From G039029935 sp039029935 (GTDB lineage Bacteria > Chloroflexota > Anaerolineae > Caldilineales > Caldilineaceae), in contig JBCCFC010000896.1 in the NCBI GenBank assembly GCA_039029935.1, positions 1-5,900 of the forward strand: DNA of 5,900 nucleotides, in the 5' to 3' direction. Position numbers and translations under genes: made by a program. The notes under the pieces were generated by a model. That model saw nothing but the letters and a program-made list of their open reading frames with translations, ran no database searches and was not told the DNA's origin. Positions 1 to 5,878 of the stretch are shown here, in pieces (the first letter of the stretch is position 1; each line of letters starts with the position of its first letter).

Positions 1-99
1 CAGGGGCTATATGATCGTGGTTTTGAGGAACAGGAAGTTGCCAAGATTATGGGATTGAATTGGCTCGACTTTTTTGAAAAATCATTTGGACCAGCGTGA
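1..99 (+). CDS. M19-family (membrane/renal) dipeptidase, C-terminal end only
   Basis: The window opens inside a reading frame that ends at TGA 97-99 and encodes 32 residues. The pattern G-L-Y-D-R-G-F, then E-V-A-K-I-M-G-L-N-W-L-D-F-F, matches the end of bacterial M19 zinc dipeptidases (membrane/renal dipeptidase family). Their last helix typically reads GLxxRGxxxxxIxKIxGxNWLRxF. Family members hydrolyse dipeptides, including some D-amino-acid and dehydro-dipeptides, and some act as amidohydrolases on other small molecules. The zinc-binding residues lie upstream of the window and cannot be checked. The gene is followed in the same direction by a conserved unknown, a DUF3726-like gene and a symporter, so it may be the hydrolase of a small catabolic cluster. 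The assignment rests on a short C-terminal signature; its start is outside the window. Confidence 0.75.
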   Translation, partial: QGLYDRGFEEQEVAKIMGLNWLDFFEKSFGPA

Positions 100-109
100 A
101 GAAGGTAGG

Positions 110-149
110 TCGGTATTCAGTTGGTCGGTACTCTGGCACTGAATACCGA
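110..149. repeat. 11-bp perfect inverted repeat between dipeptidase and next gene
   Basis: TCGGTATTCAG (110-120) is the exact reverse complement of CTGAATACCGA (139-149), with an 18-nt loop. The right arm recurs at 160-170, so the left arm can pair with either copy. GGTCGGTA also occurs twice (108-115 and 123-130). The structure lies 10 nt after the dipeptidase stop. It is not followed by a T-run, so it does not look like a standard intrinsic terminator. It may form mRNA structure or simply be part of the heptamer repeat beside it. Confidence 0.6.
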
Positions 150-182
150 ATACTGAATACTGAATACCGAATACTGGATACA
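141..182. repeat. heptanucleotide tandem repeat, unit GAATACY, six copies
   Basis: Five consecutive 7-nt units (141-147, 148-154, 155-161, 162-168, 169-175) read GAATACC or GAATACT. A sixth, degenerate unit, GGATACA, follows at 176-182. The array ends two bases before the start codon of the 579-residue gene, so it occupies the position where its ribosome-binding site should be. One inverted copy (GGTATTC, 112-118) lies upstream. The pattern resembles the short tandemly repeated heptamers known from filamentous cyanobacteria and other large bacterial genomes. Its function is unknown. Confidence 0.8.
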
Positions 183-184
183 AA

Positions 185-1924
185 ATGAAACACATCTATT
201 TAGGCAATCATCCTCACCCACTCCGTCATCCCGACACGGTGATGCGCCTAGAGCGGTTGGGCGCATTTCAGCAGACACGCATCAGTTTTGTACGCACGTT
301 GATGCGCAAGATGATGCGTGAGCAGTGGCGCATTGACTGTACACGCTTTGATTTAGATGCACAGGGCTATGGAACCTGTCTCTACACAATCGACGCCACC
401 AACAACGAACGCTATACACTGGTTCTCTTCTCGCAATTCCTGGATGATAGCCGTCGCAGTGACCGTGTGATTGCGGATGCGTGGGATGTCTGTTTTGCGC
501 TGTGTGATGGGGATGTCAGCGAGGATGACGTCGAGGACCTGCGCGCAAACTTGCCGTTACAAGAGCGGGGGCGGTATCATCCAAAAACGCTGATCATTTC
601 ACGTGCCAACAAGAGTGCGCGCAACTTTGCGCATTTTGTATCCACGCTGGCAAGCGGCCAACAACCAGACCCAGCAAAGATGGAACGTGTAGGCTATCTC
701 TATCGCACAACCGCCGTCTATGGTAATGGTAAGTTTGGTATTGCCGACTATGGCAAATTGCAACGGACACAGACCTTTGCCCATCCCTTTAGCGCACAGA
801 TGTTTATCGTCTATATGGTGCGTCATTTTAGCATTCAGCAGGTCAACTTTCTGGCGCAACAGCAAAGCCCAGCAACGGCGGTCTTGCTAGATGAAGCATA
901 CGGTCGCTATCTTGGTGTCGGCAATGCAACGGGTCTGGGCATGGCTCCCTTTTTGGTGCATCACCCCAAGTTGATTCATCAGTGGATTGCCGCCCGCGAA
1001 ACCGCTATCTCCAATGCTGTGTATCAAGGTGAAATCACAGAGTTACATCGACAACGCTTCCAGATGCTCATTGAGCGCGCCATTATCCATGTCAGTGAAA
1101 TCTACACAGACGATGCCCTTCAGCAAGCCAATAATCAGCGGATGCATAGCGATTTGCAGGAGGCGCAAGCGTGGCTCGCAACACACCGTCACCCCTTGCC
1201 CAACCACGAAACGCTTTGGCAGTCACTCGTCACTCGTGCGTATGTATATTGGTCCATTGAAACACAGGAGATGCTTCTTTCGATTCTCATTGAGTTGTAT
1301 CCTGATTTGGTTGATTCGTTAGAGCAAGGGATGAGTGCGGTTGAGGACTATGATCTTGTCCCCGATATGCTGCTGACCGAGCTGAAATCAGTGATTGAAA
1401 GACACTATGCGTGGGCTATCCAGATTGATTTTACGACAGCACAAGCCCAACATTTCTTCTGGTATCGCTCGGCAGAAAAGGAAGAGCCACGTCTTGGGGT
1501 ACGTGGTGTCGACGAGGGGCATGAAAAAGAACAGCAGATTGGCATTGGGCGCGCTGTCCATGCCTGTTATCAGGCCATCTGTACCACCCTTGCACAATGC
1601 CCAGCCGCCAGCCCTACCATCAATGTCGCCCAGTTTTTGTTCCAAGCCCCGCAACACAACGGCATTGTACGCCGCATCCAGTCGCTGTCGCCCTATCCCT
1701 ATGCAGAAATCCACGACAATTTGCTGGGGGACGACTGTCTCCCCATCCATATGTTACGCTGCAAATTATCCATCTTTGGCGCCAGCAAATTTGATCCCAA
1801 ATCATCTTTATGGACACGGATTACACTCTTCCAGGGCGCACCGCTTCTCTCTGAAATTGGTCAGCCCTTTGAAGATGATTGGTTTCTGCCGACAGCACCT
1901 CTACTACGTGAGGGCATCATATGA
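185..1924 (+). CDS. conserved protein of unknown function, 579 aa
   Basis: I do not recognise a named domain. The protein appears soluble: no signal peptide or membrane helix is evident. Strikingly well-formed blocks suggest a conserved family: SRANKS (139-144), RTTAVYGNGKFGIADY (174-189), GVGNATGLGMAPFLVHHP (244-261) followed by an IAARETA segment, and a C-terminal stretch near residues 510-560 containing EIHDNL, LRCKLSIFGASKFDP and LFQGAP. From memory, similar proteins of about 550-600 residues occur in proteobacteria annotated only as hypothetical, with the same RTTAVYGNGKFG and GVGNATGLGMAPF blocks. I have not checked this. Glycine/asparagine-rich blocks could bind a ligand, but no catalytic signature is identifiable. 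ATG 185 is preceded by the heptamer array with no clear Shine-Dalgarno. The next in-frame ATG (242) would remove 19 residues of unremarkable sequence and is a possible alternative. The gene follows the dipeptidase by 85 nt and precedes the DUF3726-like gene, probably in one transcription unit. Confidence 0.85.
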   Translation: MKHIYLGNHPHPLRHPDTVMRLERLGAFQQTRISFVRTLMRKMMREQWRIDCTRFDLDAQGYGTCLYTIDATNNERYTLVLFSQFLDDSRRSDRVIADAWDVCFALCDGDVSEDDVEDLRANLPLQERGRYHPKTLIISRANKSARNFAHFVSTLASGQQPDPAKMERVGYLYRTTAVYGNGKFGIADYGKLQRTQTFAHPFSAQMFIVYMVRHFSIQQVNFLAQQQSPATAVLLDEAYGRYLGVGNATGLGMAPFLVHHPKLIHQWIAARETAISNAVYQGEITELHRQRFQMLIERAIIHVSEIYTDDALQQANNQRMHSDLQEAQAWLATHRHPLPNHETLWQSLVTRAYVYWSIETQEMLLSILIELYPDLVDSLEQGMSAVEDYDLVPDMLLTELKSVIERHYAWAIQIDFTTAQAQHFFWYRSAEKEEPRLGVRGVDEGHEKEQQIGIGRAVHACYQAICTTLAQCPAASPTINVAQFLFQAPQHNGIVRRIQSLSPYPYAEIHDNLLGDDCLPIHMLRCKLSIFGASKFDPKSSLWTRITLFQGAPLLSEIGQPFEDDWFLPTAPLLREGII

Positions 1925-1940
1925 GCTTCGAGGCAGAGCC

Positions 1941-2009
1941 AGACCTTCGGGAGGTGCGCATTAAGTTTCGCTGGTACACACAGATTGTGTGCGCACCTCC
2001 CGAAGGTCT
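1941..2009. repeat. 20-bp perfect inverted repeat (large hairpin) in spacer
   Basis: Bases 1941-1960 are exactly complementary in reverse to 1990-2009, enclosing a 29-nt loop. Each arm contains the near-palindrome ACCT-5 nt-AGGT (ACCTTCGGGAGGT on the left, ACCTCCCGAAGGT on the right). Inside the loop region a second small inverted pair (CACACA 1977-1982 with TGTGTG 1986-1991) competes with the base of the large stem. The hairpin begins 16 nt after the stop of the 579-residue gene. It is followed by TTAATCGC rather than a T-run, so it is a poor intrinsic terminator, although it could attenuate transcription or protect an mRNA 3' end. The arms resemble dispersed intergenic palindromes I associate with Chloroflexota, so a mobile REP-like element is the main alternative. 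The rest of the 143-nt spacer (to 2067) shows no gene or convincing promoter. Confidence 0.85.
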
Positions 2010-2067
2010 TAATCGCAAACGATGACCTTACGCAGTATATCAAAGAATTAATATCGGGGACTTGCTG

Positions 2068-2889
2068 ATGACGAAGGGAATGAAGGTATCGTACAATGAA
2101 ATCACCGTACTCTGCCAGAAGGTGTATGAAGGGCTTGGCTTTGATGTTGCCGTGTATGAGGATGCAGGTGAATTGGTGAGTTGGTTGGCACTACATGGGC
2201 TGGACGGGCTATCGCTTTTTGAGGCGAGTACACAGCAAGCAAGCACACAGCAAGCAACCACACAGCAAGCAACCACACAGCAAGCAACCACACAGCAAGC
2301 AACCACACAGCCTATGTTGGCCCATGAGAGCGAGTGTGTGCTTGTCTTTGATTTGCAGCAAACCAGCAGTTTGGTGGCAGGAATATTGCCACTTGAACTT
2401 GGCTATGCGAAGTCAAAAACAAACAAGCTCACAATGATGCATCTCCAACGTTGCACCCAACCGCTCTTGCTTTTGGGTGCGCTGGTACGTTTTGCCAAGC
2501 GTGGCATCCATGTCTTTGCCCATTGGCACGATGAGGCCCCAAATGGGGGCAGCGAATGCGTTGTCTCTGTGATAGCAGGAGAATCCTATCCAACGCTCCA
2601 CGAGCATATCAAAGAGGGCAATCCATCCGCGATGACCATCATTTTTTCGACAGATTTTGGTCTGCTGCCAACGATGCCTGCCCATTCGGAGAAGGAGCGA
2701 ATCCATTCGCCAGATTGGTTTCAACAACAGGCCAACGAGCATATGGAACAGGGGATTACGGTGGATACAGAAAGGTGGTTACGGTTGCAAGCGTTGGCAG
2801 CAAATGTACTGGTAGAGGCAACAGAAGCGTCTCGGCAGCGCGGGGCAGGAGAGGATGCAGCTAGTCAGCTAGTCAGCCTGTCAGCCTGA
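2068..2889 (+). CDS. DUF3726-like protein with pentapeptide repeat insertion
   Basis: The N-terminus (KVSYNEITVLCQKVYEGLGFDVAVYEDAG, about residues 6-34, then WLALHGLDG) matches my memory of DUF3726 proteins. Those begin with a SxNEI...C.KA..GxG...EDAG...WL...GxxG pattern and have no established function. A C-terminal block (about 229-261: GITVDTERWLRLQALAANVLVEATEASRQRGAG) also fits that family. Between them residues 53-82 are six five-residue units (ASTQQ/ATTQQ) that look like an expanded loop. Residues 265-273 are encoded by the octamer repeat after the gene, so the C-terminus appears rebuilt from repeat DNA. ATG 2068 is chosen because GGGGA (2056-2060) sits 7 nt upstream. The TTG at 2062 is too close to that site, and ATG 2080 would be too close to AAGGGA. 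No membrane helices are seen. It lies between the 579-residue protein and the symporter, implying a shared pathway. Confidence 0.75.
   Translation: MTKGMKVSYNEITVLCQKVYEGLGFDVAVYEDAGELVSWLALHGLDGLSLFEASTQQASTQQATTQQATTQQATTQQATTQPMLAHESECVLVFDLQQTSSLVAGILPLELGYAKSKTNKLTMMHLQRCTQPLLLLGALVRFAKRGIHVFAHWHDEAPNGGSECVVSVIAGESYPTLHEHIKEGNPSAMTIIFSTDFGLLPTMPAHSEKERIHSPDWFQQQANEHMEQGITVDTERWLRLQALAANVLVEATEASRQRGAGEDAASQLVSLSA
2224..2313 (+). repeat. in-frame 15-nt coding tandem repeat, six units
   Basis: Six consecutive 15-nt units (from 2224, 2239, 2254, 2269, 2284 and 2299) encode ASTQQ, ASTQQ, ATTQQ, ATTQQ, ATTQQ and ATTQP. The core unit is GCAACCACACAGCAA. Three central units are identical at the DNA level and the outer ones diverge at one to three bases, which fits recent expansion by slipped-strand mispairing. 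Because the unit is a multiple of three, gain or loss of copies keeps the frame. The encoded stretch is rich in Thr and Gln and is probably an unstructured linker. Confidence 0.95.
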
Positions 2890-2918
2890 TAACTGAAGTG
2901 CTGACTACCTGACTAGCT
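2859..2918. repeat. octamer repeat and imperfect hairpin overlapping a gene end
   Basis: The region can be read as seven 8-nt units from 2861 to 2916: CTAGTCAG twice, then CCTGTCAG, CCTGATAA, CTGAAGTG, CTGACTAC and CTGACTAG. The outer units are inverted relative to each other, so 2859-2877 pairs with 2900-2918 over 19 bp with one mismatch around a 22-nt loop. The left arm encodes most of the last nine residues of the DUF3726-like protein, and the stop lies in the loop. The sequence after the right arm (AAATAAAG) is A-rich, not T-rich, so it is not a standard terminator for the + strand. Confidence 0.8.
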
Positions 2919-2932
2919 AAATAAAGAATATT

Positions 2933-4270
2933 ATGCTAACAAGAAATTTCAAAATACGCTACGGCATCGGCGATCTCTCGCTGAGTATGCCACAGGCGAT
3001 TATTGCGTTTTATCAACTGTTCTTTTTGGTGGATATTGCGGGGTTGAGTCCTGACCGCGCAGGGTTGGCTGTGATCATCGGTCGGCTGTGGGATTCGGTC
3101 AATGATCCTCTATTTGGGTTGTTGTCCGACCGTATTCGCAGTCGCTTTGGACGGAGACGGGTCCTCCTGCTCTTTGGCGCAATCCCAATGGGGCTGGCCT
3201 TCTGTCTACAGTTTATCGTGCCGCCGCTGGGTGAATGGAACAATGTTATCTACTATGCCGCGGCCATTATCTTTTTTGACACCATCTACACCGCCGTGCA
3301 TGTCAGCTATAACGCGCTCACGCCCGCCATCACCTCTGACTATGATGAGCAGAGTTCGCTCAACGGCTTTCGTATGTCCTTCTCGATTGTGGGCAGCCTA
3401 CTGGCCGTGATTGCGGCGACGGTGCTGGGCTTTTACATTGAGAATCAACGTATCCTTTTTATGACGTTGGGCATTGGGCTGGGTGTGGCTGCAACCTTAC
3501 CGATTCTCTCTGCGTATAGTGTCAGTGGACCTTACGATGAGACAGGCAGCGATGAGGAGCCGATGCCTGCAATGGAAGCGATACGTGCCACGTTGAGCAA
3601 CCGTCCCTTTTGGATGGTGATGGGACTGTATCTCTTTAGCTGGACAACGGCCAGTTTGCTCAGTTCTGTCCTCATCTTTTTTGCCAACTACTATCTCAAC
3701 ATCCCCGACCAAGCCAACTATCTGATTTTGGTGGCACAGGTATCAGCCATTGCCTTTATCCCCTTTTGGGTGTGGATGGCGCAACGCTTTGACAAACGCC
3801 GTGCCTTTATCTGGGGGTGCATCAGTTGGATTGTGGTTCTCGCAGCACTTGCCAGCATTGGACGAGACCAAGTGGTGCTGGCCTATATTCTGGCGGCATT
3901 GTCAGGTGCAGGGATCGCCACAGCGTTCTTTCTCCCTTGGGCCATGATTCCCGATGTGATTGAGTTGGATGAGTTGAAAACAGGACGACGGCGCGAGGGG
4001 TCCTTTTACGCATTTGCCGCCTTTTTCCAAAAGCTGGGTACAGGGTTGGTGATCTGGCTCTTTGGCATGGCCTTGGCAAGTCGTGGGTACATCACGCCTG
4101 TGGATGGGCAACCATTGCCCGTGCAGCCACCGGAGGCGATTCAGGCAATTCGCTGGTCGGCGGGTCTTGTGCCAGCCATTCTGCTGGTGGCTGCGATTAT
4201 TTTTGCGTGGTACTATCCGATCACACGCGAGTATCATGAAGAAATAAGGAGCCAAGGAGATGAGGGCTAG
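2933..4270 (+). CDS. GPH/MFS_2 family sugar:cation symporter-like transporter
   Basis: A 445-residue polytopic membrane protein with about twelve hydrophobic helices (roughly 13-35, 43-65, 77-97, 104-128, 147-168, 173-196, 226-252, 262-283, 290-309, 314-338, 357-382, 409-428). Length and layout fit the glycoside-pentoside-hexuronide:cation symporters (MelB-like, MFS_2). The family signature WDSVNDPLFGLLSDRIRSRFGRRR spans 53-76. D54, N57 and D58 line up with MelB cation-site residues D55, N58 and D59, and T120 with T121. The MelB D124 position is His123 here, so cation coupling may differ. PWAMIPDVIELDELKTGRRREG (335-356) is the typical signature before helix XI. The substrate could be a sugar, a glycoside or another small metabolite. 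The neighbouring dipeptidase and unknown genes do not fix it. ATG 2933 has only a weak purine stretch (AAAGA) upstream. The last codons lie in the GGAGATRAGG repeat. Confidence 0.9.
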   Translation: MLTRNFKIRYGIGDLSLSMPQAIIAFYQLFFLVDIAGLSPDRAGLAVIIGRLWDSVNDPLFGLLSDRIRSRFGRRRVLLLFGAIPMGLAFCLQFIVPPLGEWNNVIYYAAAIIFFDTIYTAVHVSYNALTPAITSDYDEQSSLNGFRMSFSIVGSLLAVIAATVLGFYIENQRILFMTLGIGLGVAATLPILSAYSVSGPYDETGSDEEPMPAMEAIRATLSNRPFWMVMGLYLFSWTTASLLSSVLIFFANYYLNIPDQANYLILVAQVSAIAFIPFWVWMAQRFDKRRAFIWGCISWIVVLAALASIGRDQVVLAYILAALSGAGIATAFFLPWAMIPDVIELDELKTGRRREGSFYAFAAFFQKLGTGLVIWLFGMALASRGYITPVDGQPLPVQPPEAIQAIRWSAGLVPAILLVAAIIFAWYYPITREYHEEIRSQGDEG

Positions 4271-4295
4271 GAGATAAGGCGATGGGGAGATAAGG
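4256..4295. repeat. purine-rich GGAGATRAGG direct repeat, three copies
   Basis: GGAGATGAGG (4256-4265) and GGAGATAAGG (4270-4279 and 4286-4295) recur at 14- and 16-nt intervals. Related GGCGATGG and AAGG blocks fill between them. From 4270 the tract can be read as octamers. The first copy encodes the last residues of the transporter (GDEG). The rest fills the spacer before the GTPase gene, and its tail supplies an AAGGGG that could act as a ribosome-binding site for ATG 4306. It is a third short-period spacer repeat with a unit different from the other two. Confidence 0.75.
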
Positions 4296-4314
4296 GGTTG
4301 ATAATATGATGAGT

Positions 4315-4321
4315 GGAGGGG
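4315..4321 (+). promoter_or_regulatory. Shine-Dalgarno site deciding the GTPase start
   Basis: GGAGGGG lies 8 nt before ATG 4330 and is the strongest ribosome-binding site in the window. An upstream ATG pair (4306, 4309) has AAGGGG (4292-4297) at a similar distance and would add eight residues (MMSGGDRS). The site nearer consensus favours 4330. Confidence 0.6.
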
Positions 4322-4329
4322 ATCGATCA

Positions 4330-5124
4330 ATGTCTGCAACAATTTGGTTTGGCTTTGTATTGGGTGTATTGGGGTGGGTTGTCCAAGAGACAGTGGTCCC
4401 AGTGCTGGTTCTGAGCAAGAATAAAATTCTTGAATACTATCAGCGTTTTTTTGGCAAACGAAATATTCTTATTCTGGGGGCACCGGAGTCTGGAAAGACG
4501 AGTCTTGTGTTGCTGTTGACCAAAGGGGAGCCCTACTATCTGGATGATCAAGGGCGGATTCAAAAGCCTGACCGCACAGTCGGTGTTGCCTTGATTGATG
4601 AATCTATCACAGGGTTAAATCTTACACAGTTAAATGAACGCGATCAGATTCCTGCCGACGTCGGCGGGGAATTTCATGAGCAATGGAAGCAACTCATCCG
4701 TGATACCAATCCACATGGCATTATCTACATGGTTGATGCGCGTCTGGATGAGGAGGCACTAGAGCAGGAAGTTGGGTCGATTTTTGAGTATGTATTATCT
4801 CAATACCCGACAGGGATCGGGCATAGTCTGGCAGGCACAGCAGACAGTTCAAAGAAAAATCGTCCAGAGCCTAACCAAGGCAATGGCAAACATTTACTGT
4901 CTGTTCACATTTTTCTCAACTATATGGATCAGTTGGATGCCAAGGCGATTCAAACCAAGCCCTATCAGGTCGCCGAGTGGTTCAAACAACGGCTAGAAAG
5001 CCCGCTCCATCAACACATCCAAACACTACAATGGGGTGTGTCCATCATCCAGCTTTCGCCGTTAGCCATCCAATGGTCCGAAGCCGAGCTTGCGCTTGAA
5101 AAATTTGGCAATTCACTCAAGTAG
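4330..5124 (+). CDS. membrane-anchored small GTPase, Arf/SR-beta-like
   Basis: The 264-residue protein starts with one hydrophobic helix (about 4-28), followed by a basic/aromatic linker and a P-loop GTPase domain. G1 is GAPESGKT (50-57). A switch-I threonine is probably T83 in DRTVG. G3 is DVGG (110-113), the Arf/SR-beta style DxGG rather than DxAG. The strand IIYMVDA (131-137) fits the core fold. G4 is LNYMDQLD with N197 and D200, where the usual lysine of NKxD is replaced by Tyr198. G5 may be around S243. The layout (N-terminal anchor plus Arf-like domain) resembles the eukaryotic signal-recognition-particle receptor beta subunit, but an orthologous role should not be assumed. It probably acts as a nucleotide switch on the cytoplasmic membrane face. 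The insert around 160-188 is rich in polar residues. The next gene follows after three bases in the same frame, so the two are likely co-translated partners. A start at 4306 is possible. Confidence 0.8.
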   Translation: MSATIWFGFVLGVLGWVVQETVVPVLVLSKNKILEYYQRFFGKRNILILGAPESGKTSLVLLLTKGEPYYLDDQGRIQKPDRTVGVALIDESITGLNLTQLNERDQIPADVGGEFHEQWKQLIRDTNPHGIIYMVDARLDEEALEQEVGSIFEYVLSQYPTGIGHSLAGTADSSKKNRPEPNQGNGKHLLSVHIFLNYMDQLDAKAIQTKPYQVAEWFKQRLESPLHQHIQTLQWGVSIIQLSPLAIQWSEAELALEKFGNSLK

Positions 5125-5127
5125 CCC

Positions 5128-5844
5128 GTGAACAACGCTGTTGACCTCGCCGAACGCTTGCTTGCGCGCTATGCCAGCTATGAGATTCGTTTTGAGCGAG
5201 ATGCTCAAAAACGTCAGTATGTTCTTGAGACCAATATATTAGCGTCATCCGCAAAAACGTTCCCGTTGACGGAGGAACAAATCTATACCGAGTTGATTCC
5301 GAGTGGCAGTCAATGGTCACACTTGCTGGGATGGCGTAGTTTTTTTGCCATCCCTTTGCTCGTTGGGTCTATGACTGGTGGGCGAGGGTGGGTATCGCAG
5401 CCATATATCGCCTTGGGTGTTGAGACCGTTGCCCCGCACCCAGAAACTGGCGCCTCGCTGGTCTATCGCGCCTACCTCTTTCCAGCCGAGCAACAACACC
5501 ATGTGATTGAGAACCTCACAGCACTCGTACACGCTGTCGAGAGACAAACATCGACAGAGCGACATCAGCGAAACATCAGAGTTCCGCGTAATGGCATCTT
5601 GCAAACAGATGCACCCACGCCACGATCCTATCAACAGATTGAGCGGGCACTGATTGTGCAAGCCATCCATCAATATCGTCAAAACGAACCATATCTATTA
5701 CGAACGCTCATTGTCAGTGGTGTGCAGTATGAACAGACACATCGTCTACCCAATAAGTTGATAGGTGTCCAGACGACACTTATGAAAAAATTTCCATTAG
5801 CTCGCCGTCATAATCGCGGGTGTTTGGGGTTCTTGTCAGGGTAA
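5128..5844 (+). CDS. hypothetical protein coupled to the GTPase gene
   Basis: I do not recognise this 238-residue protein. It has no evident signal peptide, membrane helix, nucleotide-binding loop or metal-binding motif. A short hydrophobic patch (FFAIPLLVGSMTGG, 72-85) is too short and too glycine-rich for a confident helix. The central part (about 65-140) alternates hydrophobic and polar residues as in a mixed alpha/beta domain. The last 20 residues are basic (MKKFPLARRHNRG). The chosen GTG start (5128) lies three bases after the GTPase TAG with no visible Shine-Dalgarno. The first in-frame ATG comes only at residue 82, so a GTG, or another near-cognate start slightly downstream, is needed. 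The lack of its own ribosome-binding site indicates translational coupling. Because frame is maintained across the TAG, the pair could also be one gene interrupted by a nonsense codon. Its role is inferred only from position: a partner or effector of the GTPase. Confidence 0.65.
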   Translation: MNNAVDLAERLLARYASYEIRFERDAQKRQYVLETNILASSAKTFPLTEEQIYTELIPSGSQWSHLLGWRSFFAIPLLVGSMTGGRGWVSQPYIALGVETVAPHPETGASLVYRAYLFPAEQQHHVIENLTALVHAVERQTSTERHQRNIRVPRNGILQTDAPTPRSYQQIERALIVQAIHQYRQNEPYLLRTLIVSGVQYEQTHRLPNKLIGVQTTLMKKFPLARRHNRGCLGFLSG

Positions 5845-5869
5845 TGGGCATGGCGATGTAGAAATTTTG

Positions 5870-5878
5870 TGTTATACT
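5870..5878 (+). promoter_or_regulatory. extended -10 promoter candidate for a gene beyond the window
   Basis: TGTTATACT carries the extended -10 pattern TGn followed by TATACT (5873-5878), one base off the TATAAT consensus. No good -35 hexamer lies 16-18 nt upstream; the only TTGTCA (5833-5838) is 34 nt away. Extended -10 promoters can work without a -35. Transcription would begin near 5885 and run out of the window. The call rests on a short motif only. Confidence 0.4.

Noticed and set aside
1395..1964. A 189-residue + strand frame overlapping the end of the 579-residue gene and running into the hairpin
   Set aside because: It has no family resemblance, and the overlapping frame encodes well-formed conserved blocks, so this is an overlapping shadow.
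1941..2009. Classical intrinsic terminator
   Set aside because: The stem is followed by TTAATCGC with no T-run, and the 29-nt loop is long for a terminator.
2023..2054. Promoter for the DUF3726-like gene (TGACCT with TAATAT)
   Set aside because: The -35 match is poor and the spacing unconvincing; in AT-rich spacer sequence such matches are expected by chance.
2062..2064. TTG as start of the DUF3726-like gene
   Set aside because: The GGGGA ribosome-binding site ends one base before it; ATG 2068 has a proper 7-nt spacing.
2040..2306. Minus-strand reading frame rich in Val-Ala-Cys-Cys repeats
   Set aside because: It is the antisense reading of the in-frame 15-nt coding repeat and overlaps the better supported DUF3726-like gene; the cysteine-rich pattern is a by-product.
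2224..2313. Possible CRISPR-like array
   Set aside because: The units are directly contiguous with no unique spacers, are only 15 nt long and are read in frame as protein.
4330..5844. Calling the GTPase pair an antiphage defence system
   Set aside because: GTPase modules do occur in bacterial conflict systems, but no nuclease, protease, toxin or other effector signature is visible and there are no mobile-element neighbours.
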